Shown: in pieces, positions 32,399-43,356 of the stretch
Layout of the letters: each line of letters opens with the position of its first letter
Numbering within the stretch: the first letter of the stretch is position 1
Assembly: GCF_964204645.1 (NCBI RefSeq)
Contig: NC_134030.1
Location: 14,474,447-14,538,446, forward strand
Source of the DNA: Tubulanus polymorphus
Taxonomy: Eukaryota > Nemertea > Palaeonemertea > Tubulaniformes > Tubulanidae
DNA length: 64,000 nt
Direction: 5' to 3'
Notes under the pieces: generated by a model
What the model was told of the DNA's origin: nothing
Database searches by the model: none
Seen by the model: the letters and a program-made list of their open reading frames with translations, nothing else
Program-made: the position numbers and the translations under genes

Positions 32399-34675
32399 AT
32401 GTGCACAAGATTAATTAAAGTTCCCGCGAAAGACATGAGTAATAAATATATAAATTCAATATTATATTATTTAACTGTTAACAATAATTTAGCAGATATT
32501 TCAGGAGTAAATATAAATGAGTATTATAAATCTGAAAATAATGAATTAATTGAAACATCAGATATATTTTGCGATAATATAATGCTATATAAAATCATGT
32601 TAGAAAAAGAAATTATAAAAGAAAATAGAACAACTTTTCTAAACATTAATCAGAGAAAGATAACACATTATGAAATTAAAGAATGTTTTAATCAAGGAGA
32701 TATTATATTGGATAACTTAACTATAAAAATTACACGTGTTTTAACAATTCATGATGATAATTCAAAATCATATATATTAAGTAGAATTAATCAAGAATTA
32801 AAATTAACAGATTATATTGCTGTATTTAAAATTTCATTATGCAATCAAAATTTAAATGAATTGATACAGAAAATGGATAATATTGAAAAATTATTAAATG
32901 AAAAAAATTACAATATATTAGATGTAGATGTGACACAAGATTTTAAAGGATCATTTAATTCAGATGAAATAAAATCAATGTTCGAAAATAGAAAATATAA
33001 AATTCTAAAAGAATTTTCCAATAGTTGTGTTTCAGCATTACATAAGGATGATAAAATAAAGATCTATAATAAAACAGCATGTCAATTCAAATCTCCTGGT
33101 GTAAATATAAATTTCGGTTCAAATTTAATGAGTTACATAAATTGCTATCAAGAGAGGTTAAAAGAATCATTTGAAAAATCAATTGAAACAGGATTGATTA
33201 GAATTGAAATAACAAGTATTTCATTTAAAAGAGGATTAAAAGTGATGGGAAAAATAAAACAATACTTAAAAAAAGAAAATATTTACTATTCACCTACATA
33301 TTTACAACTTAAATCATTATTTGATGAGGTTCAACAGACCGTATGTATTTATGATTTGATTGAAAAATGCTTTTATTTCTGTTATTATGGTGATTTATTA
33401 GCAAGGAAATTTATAGGATATAAATCTAGGATAAGTAAAAATATTGAAGAGTCCTCCTTTTTACTTATTTTATCAATGTTTACAATTAAGAATATCCCAT
33501 GTTTATACCTAACAATTAATCAAAATGATGATAAATCAGAATTCATTATTGAAGCAAAAAAATATATTAAAACTGAAGGAGCAACTGTTATATCTTCAAC
33601 TAATTCAATGTTTACAGTATTGAATAAATTTATATTTAGATTTAAATTACGTGAAACAGGAATTAGTTTTACAACTTTAAAAAAGAGATACAATATAAAA
33701 TCTAAACCTTTTTATAAATTAGATGCACTTGATATTGAAGAAGATTTTGATTTAAAATTATTATCTAAAAGTGAATTTAAAAAGTTAGAAGAAATGAAAG
33801 AACTTAAACAATTACAAGAAGATATAGATGAAAATAGAAATAAAATTTGTAATGAATTAAAGCAACAATTAGATATTGATAATGAATTATTTGAGACAGA
33901 ATTTAAAAAACTTGAAATAATTCCTGAAGTAAAATTAAATGATTATACTCCTAAAATATCTGGAATTGACAATAATACAATTTTTGAAATTAGAGGTTTT
34001 TCAACTCAATGTAAATGTATAACAGATCTTTATTTCAGTTATATTTTAACAGATCAAGGCTTTTATGAAACTACTACTAATTTAAGAGAATTATTGATAA
34101 AAACATTACAATTAGACGTATTAAATAATAATTATTTTGAATTGTCTTCGATCGAAAAAATCATCGAAAAGTTAAAAATAGGCGTTCATAGCCCTGATAG
34201 ACACTTTATTTTATCAAAATTAGAAAAACCTATTTTCCAAGTAAAGAAGATAACACACGATCATTTTGAAATAATTGATAAAATGGATTTTGAATTGATG
34301 AAAAAATATACTGAATATTTAAAGATAAATTCTAATGATTTCATAAATGTATGTGATATACGTAAAGAATCTGATTATTTAAGAAAAATGAAACTTAACA
34401 ATATGAAAATTAAGCAATGCGAGCGTTTAGAACTATTAAAAGATAATTCTGAATATAATATTGATTTCATTAATCCTAGATATTTTAGAAATAAATTGCG
34501 CCATCTAATTTTAATTCATAATGATGAAAATATTTACATATCAAATGAATTTTTCGATAAAGAAATGATCAAGAATAATATAACAGAATATCAGGTGATA
34601 AAATTGATTACGCACAAGCAAAAATATAATTCTCAGCGGCATAAAGAATTAGTAGTAAGTTTAATTGTTATTTGA
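32399..34675 (+). CDS. 758-aa protein of unknown function (left arm)
   Basis: Starts at the ATG in ATATATAAATG. The protein is Lys/Asn/Ile-rich and soluble-looking, with no transmembrane segment and no motif I can name. A block LDVDVTQDFKGSF near residue 180 and an RIEITSISFKRG block near residue 275 look like conserved strands. A glutamate/lysine coil occupies about residues 440-510. Its size and place next to the palindrome centre would fit a replication or end-processing protein, or a structural one; neither is supported by a recognised motif. The frame is fully open, unlike its neighbours, and the copy at 36762-39038 differs by a single residue. Confidence 0.8.
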   Translation: MCTRLIKVPAKDMSNKYINSILYYLTVNNNLADISGVNINEYYKSENNELIETSDIFCDNIMLYKIMLEKEIIKENRTTFLNINQRKITHYEIKECFNQGDIILDNLTIKITRVLTIHDDNSKSYILSRINQELKLTDYIAVFKISLCNQNLNELIQKMDNIEKLLNEKNYNILDVDVTQDFKGSFNSDEIKSMFENRKYKILKEFSNSCVSALHKDDKIKIYNKTACQFKSPGVNINFGSNLMSYINCYQERLKESFEKSIETGLIRIEITSISFKRGLKVMGKIKQYLKKENIYYSPTYLQLKSLFDEVQQTVCIYDLIEKCFYFCYYGDLLARKFIGYKSRISKNIEESSFLLILSMFTIKNIPCLYLTINQNDDKSEFIIEAKKYIKTEGATVISSTNSMFTVLNKFIFRFKLRETGISFTTLKKRYNIKSKPFYKLDALDIEEDFDLKLLSKSEFKKLEEMKELKQLQEDIDENRNKICNELKQQLDIDNELFETEFKKLEIIPEVKLNDYTPKISGIDNNTIFEIRGFSTQCKCITDLYFSYILTDQGFYETTTNLRELLIKTLQLDVLNNNYFELSSIEKIIEKLKIGVHSPDRHFILSKLEKPIFQVKKITHDHFEIIDKMDFELMKKYTEYLKINSNDFINVCDIRKESDYLRKMKLNNMKIKQCERLELLKDNSEYNIDFINPRYFRNKLRHLILIHNDENIYISNEFFDKEMIKNNITEYQVIKLITHKQKYNSQRHKELVVSLIVI

Positions 34676-34732
34676 ATTGAAACATATAAATATTTAACAT
34701 TTTATAAACTGTTTAATTTTTCTCTTAAATAA

Positions 34733-34930
34733 ATGGATGGTTTCATCCCAACTGGGAAAAGTGATTTGAAACATTATCTTGTAGCAGGAGGATTAATATT
34801 GGCTGCGCTTTATTTATACTATGAGAATATTAGTAAGGATTTGATGAATGAAAATATAAAATTGAGCAAGAAATTGAAAAAATTAAATGGAAATAAAAAT
34901 AATCATAAAAAAGTTATTGAATCAGATTAG
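34733..34930 (+). CDS. 65-aa single-pass membrane protein (left arm)
   Basis: Starts in CTTAAATAAATGG. One hydrophobic segment (LVAGGLILAALYLYY, about residues 15-31) is followed by a basic, charged tail with coiled-coil potential. Small late membrane proteins of this form are common in large DNA viruses; no family is assigned. It sits 57 bp after the 758-aa gene. Confidence 0.65.
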   Translation: MDGFIPTGKSDLKHYLVAGGLILAALYLYYENISKDLMNENIKLSKKLKKLNGNKNNHKKVIESD

Positions 34931-34950
34931 TGAATTAATTAAATAAATAA

Positions 34951-35253
34951 ATGAGTGAAAATATATTAAACTTATTACATCTAATATATAAAAATCAACA
35001 GAATATTAAATCAATTATTATGCTTACAGGTTTATTTTCATTCTCAGTTTATACTATAAAACAGTTGTTAGAATTCTATGATTGCTGTAAAATTAGATAC
35101 ACTGAATTAATAGAAAATATGAATTATATTTCAGATAGATTGAATAATATTAAGTGTTGTGAAATTTGTAATAAAAGATATAAAAATAAAAAGAGTTTGA
35201 GAAATCATAAATATATTCATGAATTAGATGAAAAATTATATGAATCAAAATAA
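34951..35253 (+). CDS. 100-aa membrane protein with C2H2 finger (left arm)
   Basis: Starts in AATAAATAAATGAG, 20 bp after the 65-aa gene. A hydrophobic stretch at about residues 21-38 is followed by CCEICNKRYKNKKSLRNHKYIH, a clean C2H2 zinc finger. The combination of a membrane anchor and a zinc finger is unusual. It is the last gene before the palindrome centre. Confidence 0.65.
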   Translation: MSENILNLLHLIYKNQQNIKSIIMLTGLFSFSVYTIKQLLEFYDCCKIRYTELIENMNYISDRLNNIKCCEICNKRYKNKKSLRNHKYIHELDEKLYESK

Positions 35254-36183
35254 GAAATCGACTGTTAAATTAGCTGAAAATATAAAATATATTAGTTGAA
35301 ATGTATGAAAAAAAGGGGGTTGAGGTATCAATATATTAGATACCCTATTAGATACCCTAATACCATGTATTAGATACCCTATTAGATACCCTAATACCAT
35401 GTATTAAATACGTATTAATGGTATTGAATACATATTATGCTTTATTTCTGAAAATGAAGTAACAGAAGTAATTTATGTTTTAATTCATTCGAGTATGATA
35501 TTATAAATTCTTTACACTTGACTAGGATAATACAAGAGTGATATTAGTTAGTTGGCTTATTCAGTAAGAGAAACAATGAAATAATACTAGAGTGATACTA
35601 ACAGTTAAAGTTATTGAATTTCTTGTTAAATATATTTGAATTCTAGTCAATTCTTGTTAACCAATAGCGCGAATAGAAATTAAAAAGATTTAAATAAAAA
35701 AAACAATAAGTTACTTTATCTAGTAACTTATTGTTTTTTTTATTTAAATCTTTTTAATTTCTATTCGCGCTATTGGTTAACAAGAATTGACTAGAATTCA
35801 AATATATTTAACAAGAAATTCAATAACTTTAACTGTTAGTATCACTCTAGTATTATTTCATTGTTTCTCTTACTGAATAAGCCAACTAACTAATATCACT
35901 CTTGTATTATCCTAGTCAAGTGTAAAGAATTTATAATATCATACTCGAATGAATTAAAACATAAATTACTTCTGTTACTTCATTTTCAGAAATAAAGCAT
36001 AATATGTATTCAATACCATTAATACGTATTTAATACATGGTATTAGGGTATCTAATAGGGTATCTAATACATGGTATTAGGGTATCTAATAGGGTATCTA
36101 ATATATTGATACCTCAACCCCCTTTTTTTCATACATTTCAACTAATATATTTTATATTTTCAGCTAATTTAACAGTCGATTTC
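35254..36183. other. palindrome centre, non-coding, with 36-bp tandem repeats
   Basis: The spacer TTATCT (35716-35721) is flanked by GTTACT/AGTAAC and long AT-rich arms. At 35331-35402, mirrored at 36035-36106, a unit of about 36 bp built from ATTAGATACCCT is repeated twice. No ORF. If the element is linear, this is a candidate for its second terminus, seen here as a head-to-head junction. Confidence 0.7.
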
Positions 36184-36486
36184 TTATTTTGATTCATATA
36201 ATTTTTCATCTAATTCATGAATATATTTATGATTTCTCAAACTCTTTTTATTTTTATATCTTTTATTACAAATTTCACAACACTTAATATTATTCAATCT
36301 ATCTGAAATATAATTCATATTTTCTATTAATTCAGTGTATCTAATTTTACAGCAATCATAGAATTCTAACAACTGTTTTATAGTATAAACTGAGAATGAA
36401 AATAAACCTGTAAGCATAATAATTGATTTAATATTCTGTTGATTTTTATATATTAGATGTAATAAGTTTAATATATTTTCACTCAT
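36184..36486 (-). CDS. 100-aa membrane/C2H2 protein (right arm)
   Basis: Inverted copy of 34951-35253 with the same protein sequence, same start context and same spacing to its neighbours. Confidence 0.65.
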   Translation of the reverse strand: MSENILNLLHLIYKNQQNIKSIIMLTGLFSFSVYTIKQLLEFYDCCKIRYTELIENMNYISDRLNNIKCCEICNKRYKNKKSLRNHKYIHELDEKLYESK

Positions 36487-36506
36487 TTATTTATTTAATT
36501 AATTCA

Positions 36507-36704
36507 CTAATCTGATTCAATAACTTTTTTATGATTATTTTTATTTCCATTTAATTTTTTCAATTTCTTGCTCAATTTTATATTTTCATTCATCAAATCC
36601 TTACTAATATTCTCATAGTATAAATAAAGCGCAGCCAATATTAATCCTCCTGCTACAAGATAATGTTTCAAATCACTTTTCCCAGTTGGGATGAAACCAT
36701 CCAT
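36507..36704 (-). CDS. 65-aa membrane protein (right arm)
   Basis: Inverted copy of 34733-34930, identical at the protein level. Confidence 0.65.
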   Translation of the reverse strand: MDGFIPTGKSDLKHYLVAGGLILAALYLYYENISKDLMNENIKLSKKLKKLNGNKNNHKKVIESD

Positions 36705-36761
36705 TTATTTAAGAGAAAAATTAAACAGTTTATAAAATGTTAAATATTTATATGTTTCAAT

Positions 36762-39038
36762 TCAAATAACAATTAAACTTACTACTAATTCTTTATGCCG
36801 CTGAGAATTATATTTTTGCTTGTGCGTAATCAATTTTATCACCTGATATTCTGTTATATTATTCTTGATCATTTCTTTATCGAAAAATTCATTTGATATG
36901 TAAATATTTTCATCATTATGAATTAAAATTAGATGGCGCAATTTATTTCTAAAATATCTAGGATTAATGAAATCAATATTATATTCAGAATTATCTTTTA
37001 ATAGTTCTAAACGCTCGCATTGCTTAATTTTCATATTGTTAAGTTTCATTTTTCTTAAATAATCAGATTCTTTACGTATATCACATACATTTATGAAATC
37101 ATTAGAATTTATCTTTAAATATTCAGTATATTTTTTCATCAATTCAAAATCCATTTTATCAATTATTTCAAAATGATCGTGTGTTATCTTCTTTACTTGG
37201 AAAATAGGTTTTTCTAATTTTGATAAAATAAAGTGTCTATCAGGGCTATGAACGCCTATTTTTAACTTTTCGATGATTTTTTCGATCGAAGACAATTCAA
37301 AATAATTATTATTTAATACGTCTAATTGTAATGTTTTTATCAATAATTCTCTTAAATTAGTAGTAGTTTCATAAAAGCCTTGATCTGTTAAAATATAACT
37401 GAAATAAAGATCTGTTATACATTTACATTGAGTTGAAAAACCTCTAATTTCAAAAATTGTATTATTGTCAATTCCAGATATTTTAGGAGTATAATCATTT
37501 AATTTTACTTCAGGAATTATTTCAAGTTTTTTAAATTCTGTCTCAAATAATTCATTATCAATATCTAATTGTTGCTTTAATTCATTACAAATTTTATTTC
37601 TATTTTCATCTATATCTTCTTGTAATTGTTTAAGTTCTTTCATTTCTTCTAACTTTTTAAATTCACTTTTAGATAATAATTTTAAATCAAAATCTTCTTC
37701 AATATCAAGTGCATCTAATTTATAAAAAGGTTTAGATTTTATATTGTATCTCTTTTTTAAAGTTGTAAAACTAATTCCTGTTTCACGTAATTTAAATCTA
37801 AATATAAATTTATTCAATACTGTAAACATTGAATTAGTTGAAGATATAACAGTTGCTCCTTCAGTTTTAATATATTTTTTTGCTTCAATAATGAATTCTG
37901 ATTTATCATCATTTTGATTAATTGTTAGGTATAAACATGGGATATTCTTAATTGTAAACATTGATAAAATAAGTAAAAAGGAGGACTCTTCAATATTTTT
38001 ACTTATCCTAGATTTATATCCTATAAATTTCCTTGCTAATAAATCACCATAATAACAGAAATAAAAGCATTTTTCAATCAAATCATAAATACATACGGTC
38101 TGTTGAACCTCATCAAATAATGATTTAAGTTGTAAATATGTAGGTGAATAGTAAATATTTTCTTTTTTTAAGTATTGTTTTATTTTTCCCATCACTTTTA
38201 ATCCTCTTTTAAATGAAATACTTGTTATTTCAATTCTAATCAATCCTGTTTCAATTGATTTTTCAAATGATTCTTTTAACCTCTCTTGATAGCAATTTAT
38301 GTAACTCATTAAATTTGAACCGAAATTTATATTTACACCAGGAGATTTGAATTGACATGCTGTTTTATTATAGATCTTTATTTTATCATCCTTATGTAAT
38401 GCTGAAACACAACTATTGGAAAATTCTTTTAGAATTTTATATTTTCTATTTTCGAACATTGATTTTATTTCATCTGAATTAAATGATCCTTTAAAATCTT
38501 GTGTCACATCTACATCTAATATATTGTAATTTTTTTCATTTAATAATTTTTCAATATTATCCATTTTCTGTATTAATTCATTTAAATTTTGATTGCATAA
38601 TGAAATTTTAAATACAGCAATATAATCTGTTAATTTTAATTCTTGATTAATTCTACTTAATATATATGATTTTGAATTATCATCATGAATTGTTAAAACA
38701 CGTGTAATTTTTATAGCTAAGTTATCCAATATAATATCTCCTTGATTAAAACATTCTTTAATTTCATAATGTGTTATCTTTCTCTGATTAATGTTTAGAA
38801 AAGTTGTTCTATTTTCTTTTATAATTTCTTTTTCTAACATGATTTTATATAGCATTATATTATCGCAAAATATATCTGATGTTTCAATTAATTCATTATT
38901 TTCAGATTTATAATACTCATTTATATTTACTCCTGAAATATCTGCTAAATTATTGTTAACAGTTAAATAATATAATATTGAATTTATATATTTATTACTC
39001 ATGTCTTTCGCGGGAACTTTAATTAATCTTGTGCACAT
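36762..39038 (-). CDS. 758-aa protein of unknown function (right arm)
   Basis: Inverted copy of 32399-34675. The only protein difference seen is Ala in place of Thr in DNLAIKITRV. It keeps a full open frame and the ATATATAAATG start context. Its 5' part is repeated again outside it at 39109-39777. Confidence 0.8.
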   Translation of the reverse strand: MCTRLIKVPAKDMSNKYINSILYYLTVNNNLADISGVNINEYYKSENNELIETSDIFCDNIMLYKIMLEKEIIKENRTTFLNINQRKITHYEIKECFNQGDIILDNLAIKITRVLTIHDDNSKSYILSRINQELKLTDYIAVFKISLCNQNLNELIQKMDNIEKLLNEKNYNILDVDVTQDFKGSFNSDEIKSMFENRKYKILKEFSNSCVSALHKDDKIKIYNKTACQFKSPGVNINFGSNLMSYINCYQERLKESFEKSIETGLIRIEITSISFKRGLKVMGKIKQYLKKENIYYSPTYLQLKSLFDEVQQTVCIYDLIEKCFYFCYYGDLLARKFIGYKSRISKNIEESSFLLILSMFTIKNIPCLYLTINQNDDKSEFIIEAKKYIKTEGATVISSTNSMFTVLNKFIFRFKLRETGISFTTLKKRYNIKSKPFYKLDALDIEEDFDLKLLSKSEFKKLEEMKELKQLQEDIDENRNKICNELKQQLDIDNELFETEFKKLEIIPEVKLNDYTPKISGIDNNTIFEIRGFSTQCKCITDLYFSYILTDQGFYETTTNLRELLIKTLQLDVLNNNYFELSSIEKIIEKLKIGVHSPDRHFILSKLEKPIFQVKKITHDHFEIIDKMDFELMKKYTEYLKINSNDFINVCDIRKESDYLRKMKLNNMKIKQCERLELLKDNSEYNIDFINPRYFRNKLRHLILIHNDENIYISNEFFDKEMIKNNITEYQVIKLITHKQKYNSQRHKELVVSLIVI

Positions 39039-39108
39039 TTATATATCAAATTTTTATTAAAATAGGTTAAAATTCAAAAAGAGTTAGAGTTCGCTGAAAC
39101 CTTACGCT

Positions 39109-39777
39109 TTAAAATATTTTTTTTTCCCTTATTGGTAATGCTGAAACACAACTATTGGAAAATTCTTTTAGAATTTTATATTTTCTATTTTCGAACATTG
39201 ATTTTATTTCATCTGAATTAAATGATCCTTTAAAATCTTGTGTCACATCTACATCTAATATATTGTAATTTTTTTCATTTAATAATTTTTCAATATTATC
39301 CATTTTCTGTATTAATTCATTTAAATTTTGATTGCATAATGAAATTTTAAATACAGCAATATAATCTGTTAATTTTAATTCTTGATTAATTCTACTTAAT
39401 ATATATGATTTTGAATTATCATCATGAATTGTTAAAACACGTGTAATTTTTATAGCTAAGTTATCCAATATAATATCTCCTTGATTAAAACATTCTTTAA
39501 TTTCATAATGTGTTATCTTTCTCTGATTAATGTTTAGAAAAGTTGTTCTATTTTCTTTTATAATTTCTTTTTCTAACATGATTTTATATAGCATTATATT
39601 ATCGCAAAATATATCTGATGTTTCAATTAATTCATTATTTTCAGATTTATAATACTTATTTATATTTACTCCTGAAATATCTGCTAAATTATTGTTAACA
39701 GTTAAATAATATAATATTGAATTTATATATTTATTACTCATGTCTTTCGCGGGAACTTTAATTAATCTTGTGCACAT
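39109..39777 (-). pseudogene. truncated third copy of the 758-aa gene
   Basis: The first 215 or so codons of the 758-aa gene, then an abrupt switch at CVSAL to a short tail ending REKKIF and a stop. It arises from a 739-bp tandem duplication (38396-39134 repeated at 39135-39873). It carries Lys for Glu in NINKYYK, so it has diverged slightly from both arms. Confidence 0.85.
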
Positions 39778-39847
39778 TTATATATCAAATTTTTATTAAA
39801 ATAGGTTAAAATTCAAAAAGAGTTAGAGTTCGCTGAAACCTTACGCT

Positions 39848-40051
39848 TTAAAATATTTTTTTACCCTTATTGGGATCATTATTCCATAATTCAACAAATT
39901 TCTTTCCTTTTGTTAACTGTTCTGAATATAACTGTAAATATTCTAGTTTCAATTTATTCTCTAAATGTGTTATAGTTTTATTGTGTCTTGCTTTTTGAGA
40001 CTTATCTATATCGATATTACATGTTGGGCAGTAGTATTTATTTGCTTCCAT
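39848..40051 (-). pseudogene. polymerase N-terminal zinc-finger fragment (right outer copy)
   Basis: The inverted counterpart of the gene start at 30151: the same C2H2 finger and about 38 codons. It then switches to unrelated residues (LQLYSEQLTKGKKF) before the CAATAAGGG junction. It shows that the right outer end carried the same gene order as the left, with a larger internal deletion. Confidence 0.8.
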
Positions 40052-40135
40052 TTCAATACTATATTTTTTATTAAAATTGATTTTAGAAGTTCAAAGATTT
40101 AAATGTTATTCATATATATGTGAATAACATTTAAG

Positions 40136-40310
40136 AGTAATAGGGGTTTAGTTGTTTCAGGCTAAAGGTTGAACGGGCGGGTGAGTAAAAATGAAAAAAC
40201 ATAAAAATAATAACAATTTCTACTTGAATTAGGAGCAAAACTCATAAAAATGAAAAATAAATTCGAGCGTGTGAGAATTTATTTTTCATTTTCATGAGTC
40301 TTCTATTAGA
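40136..40310. repeat. truncated palindromic terminus H2
   Basis: Begins AGTAATAGGGGTTTAG in the inverted orientation, contains the whole inner arm (GGCTAAAGGTTGAACGGGCG) and the loop (GAGCGTGTGAG), and is cut shortly after the loop at CATGAGTC. The outer arm is missing. It closes the rearranged element that starts at H1. Confidence 0.75.
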
Positions 40311-40314
40311 TTTG

Positions 40315-40580
40315 ACTACTAACAACTTTGAAACGAAATGTTAAACTCTGATAATAATATAACAGTCTCTTTCTGCGCGTAGTTTCTATGGATGTACTGT
40401 GCTTCCTATTTTAAACTGGAAGTTACTCAAAGATAGCACCGGTGGAAATAGCAATCATCAATCATGGCGCGCATACTGGCGCGAATCTGAAAGTTTGTGA
40501 CGTCATTTCATAAATAAATAAAGAAGGAAGGCTACGAGAATATCCAAATCACAGGTTACTGTGAATAACTGGGATTCGAC
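40315..40580. repeat. dispersed repeat R, copy 2
   Basis: Diverged relative of 28023-28290, ending in the same GTGACGTCATTT ... CCAAATCAC block. It begins right where the truncated palindromic end at 40136-40310 stops. Confidence 0.6.
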
Positions 40581-41149
40581 CATTCACAAGTTAAAAATGT
40601 ACTTCCTTGTTTGTGAAGTAAGTTTATTCATACTGTTATTAAAAGCAGTTCCTTTTAAACATTCTATAATAGTATAATTTTGTTCGTGGATATCAATACT
40701 TCGAAAAATCAACAGCGCTTTATTTATTTATTGTACCGGTTCGCGTTTTCTTAATTGAATTGAATTGGTCCGGTCCAAAAGGCGGGTCATACTAGTTAGC
40801 GTCAGAAAATGTCAGCGTCGGTGATACCTTGTTATCGTCGATATTAAACGGTTTAAAGTCAGTTTATACATCACATACATTACAAATTGGAGGTTCCTTG
40901 TACATGTACATCACATCGTGACGCAGCGGCGATGGTAATGTCATAGAAGAACAAAGTCAGTTGAAAGTACCTACCCACTGCACCGATAAAGAATGATTGC
41001 TAGCCAGAGACCAGTGCCAGTCAGTAATGGGGAGTGATGGTACCGTTCGTGATTATGTTTTTATAATGGTTATTGGACGTCAATTTCATATGTGAATTGT
41101 AGTCCCCATCTGATCGCTTGACTTGTCACTCCTCTACTAATAGTAACAC

Positions 41150-41450
41150 TAATAGTAACACTTTAAGTGCACTTTATTGGGTAAAGTACACTCGGAGTGC
41201 ACTCATTGAGTGCACTTTTGTAAAATTAGTGCACTTTATGATAAGGAAAGTGCACTTTTGAAAAAAGTGTACTCGATAAGTGTACTCATTGAGTGCACTT
41301 TTGTAAAATTAGTGCACTTTATCACAAGGAAAGTGCACTTCACAAAAGAAGTGTACTCAATGAGTGTACTCATTGAGTCTTTTTTCGTAAAACTAGTGCA
41401 CCTTACAGGAAAAGTGTACTTTACTGGTAAATGGACTGAAAGTGCACTTA
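41150..41450 (+). repeat. minisatellite built on AGTGCACTT
   Basis: A unit of about 110-120 bp is repeated roughly two and a half times. Each unit has several AGTGCACTT or AGTGTACTC words, which are near-palindromic. A 103-codon frame across it (41210-41521) is a by-product of the repeat and is not considered a gene. Confidence 0.75.
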
Positions 41451-42551
41451 TTCATTTCCGTATTGAACTCAAATCGACTCCAAGAGCATTCTGTCACATG
41501 TGTACTCAGCTAGGTCATTAAAGCGAAAATATGATTAAAAATTAGACAATCAAAAATAAGACAACAAATTTCATATATCAAACCATAACTTTATTTCTTT
41601 ATTGAACTTTCAATAAAAAACCACACAATCATATACATTCCTATTTTCTAATTTCAACATTAATATTTTCGATTGAAAACAACATATGAATCAAGCAATC
41701 AAGACATACAGTTTCTTACAAAGGATTAGACTAAATCAAGCCTAATTACATTCACTATGCGTGTACATTTATTTAACTTGAAAATGAAAATGATTACACT
41801 CTAAAAGTCAATAATGACAAATTACAAATCATGTTCCAGTTCAACTGGTACCACGTAAATAGCAGCACTGAACATACACATTTTAAAAAAGGAATAAATC
41901 ACCTTCTACCACTCTAAATTAATCCACTTTATGTCAGTGGATATACACCTGAACTTATAGAAATGCAGTGTGTAATTAAGTCAAACAAGAATTACCACCA
42001 TGGCTCAAAAAAATTATTTGCCCGGCCAGTAGCTTGCATAAAAGTTGGTTAGAGTTAACTAATGAATAGTTGAGATGGTGCCAAATAAGTTCCCGTCAGT
42101 TATCTTTAATCAACTTTTGAGCTACTGGCGGCCCCCGGAGCTGGAGCTGTCCATACAACAACAGCCTTGTTGGGGAACTAGCACTCAGTCGAGTGGTACA
42201 TCTAACATGTAAAAATAAGGCAAACTTTTAGATGTATCCCGGAATGAGAATGGTTATCTAAATTTTAAATCATTTTTATATACATAAGTAAAGTTAGAAC
42301 TTGGGGTCAGACAGGTTGAAGACATGACAACTGACAAACTGGACACTGACTTGAACTAATTACTGTGACAACTTATTGAATAGTCTGACAATTGGATTAG
42401 GATATCTATATCACATCTAGTAAATTATAGCATAGGCCTATAAAGCATATCATCCATTAAGAAAATAAGTAAATGTTATGAATAGATGAATATTTCAATA
42501 TCAAATTGTAAATACATTATTTAATTCCTGTGACTTATGTATGTTGAATGT

Positions 42552-42615
42552 AAATGTTATGGCGATAAAGATTTAATTGATCAATTAAATCAATTAATCT
42601 TTATCAACATAACAT
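42552..42615. repeat. imperfect AT-rich hairpin
   Basis: The arm AATGTTATGGCGATAAAGAT pairs with ATCTTTATCAACATAACATT around a centre rich in TTAATTGATC. No flanking duplication was recognised. Confidence 0.65.
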
Positions 42616-42660
42616 TGATACATGAGTCGAGAAGATACACAATATCCGTGACAGATGAAT

Positions 42661-42798
42661 AACGAGAGAAATCCCACAACAACATATCCAGTACGCCTGA
42701 TAATGGCTAATAGCTTTTAGCCGAAACGTTCGAAAAATACCATCTTACTATAGAACTTTTAATTTTTTGCTGATATATTGTGGGATTTCTCTCGTTAA
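42661..42798. repeat. foldback element with 20-bp inverted ends
   Basis: TAACGAGAGAAATCCCACAA at the left is the inverse of TTGTGGGATTTCTCTCGTTA at the right, enclosing about 95 bp. It is a small MITE-like element with no coding capacity. Confidence 0.75.
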
Positions 42799-43356
42799 CA
42801 TTGATACAATTAATGATATATCATTCATTGACCCTCGTATCGTGTTTTATTGTTGAAGTATATACATATATGACAAATGATTGTGGTGATCATTTATATT
42901 TGAAGGGTTTGCTGGGAAATTAAAGAGTTTCATTGATGGTATACAACCTTCTTTGGTGCCAGTAAAACCACCAATCAATCAATGTATAAACCAAATATCA
43001 AGACAATACATGGAAGCTTCTTCATAGTTCCCAAAATAACTTGATTCCGTACACAGATTGAAGGACGCAAAAGTGAACGCAATAGCCCGCTGGGACTAAA
43101 GTCCCAAGTAGGCTGAAAATAAGCCCGTCAATCACACTCAACATCATTTGGCAATGGGATGTATGCATAATTAAATCTAGTTTCAAAAAACGAAGGAAGA
43201 AAGATACATTTTCTCCCAATTTGGTCTGGGGACACAGCTTTTAGCTGCCCTTCATCATTACCCATGAGTATATAATTACCAATAGTGCCATAGTCAGCGT
43301 CTCGTTTTGAATACTTTTTAACATTTATGTGACTGCCTAAAAATAATGTAATTAGA

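Larger units (their letters stand above)
32299..39139. repeat. 6.8-kb near-perfect palindrome, 6-nt spacer
   Basis: 32299-35715 is the inverted copy of 35722-39139, with TTATCT as the spacer. Observed differences are one A/T-run length change and a coding change (Thr versus Ala in the 758-aa ORF, near 32720 and its mirror). Each arm holds the 758-aa, 65-aa and 100-aa genes and 460 bp of non-coding sequence at the centre. Few differences over 3.4 kb imply recent formation or gene conversion. Confidence 0.95.

Noticed and set aside
35331-35402. CCCTAATA-type repeats as telomeric sequence
   Set aside because: The unit is about 36 bp and occurs only twice per arm, unlike a telomeric array.
32299-39139. 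Palindrome as a pure sequencing artefact
   Set aside because: The arms differ at coding and A-run positions and the outer flanks are not symmetric. It still needs read-level confirmation.
41150-41450. CRISPR-like array
   Set aside because: The spacers are not unique and the repeat is a minisatellite in a eukaryotic genome.
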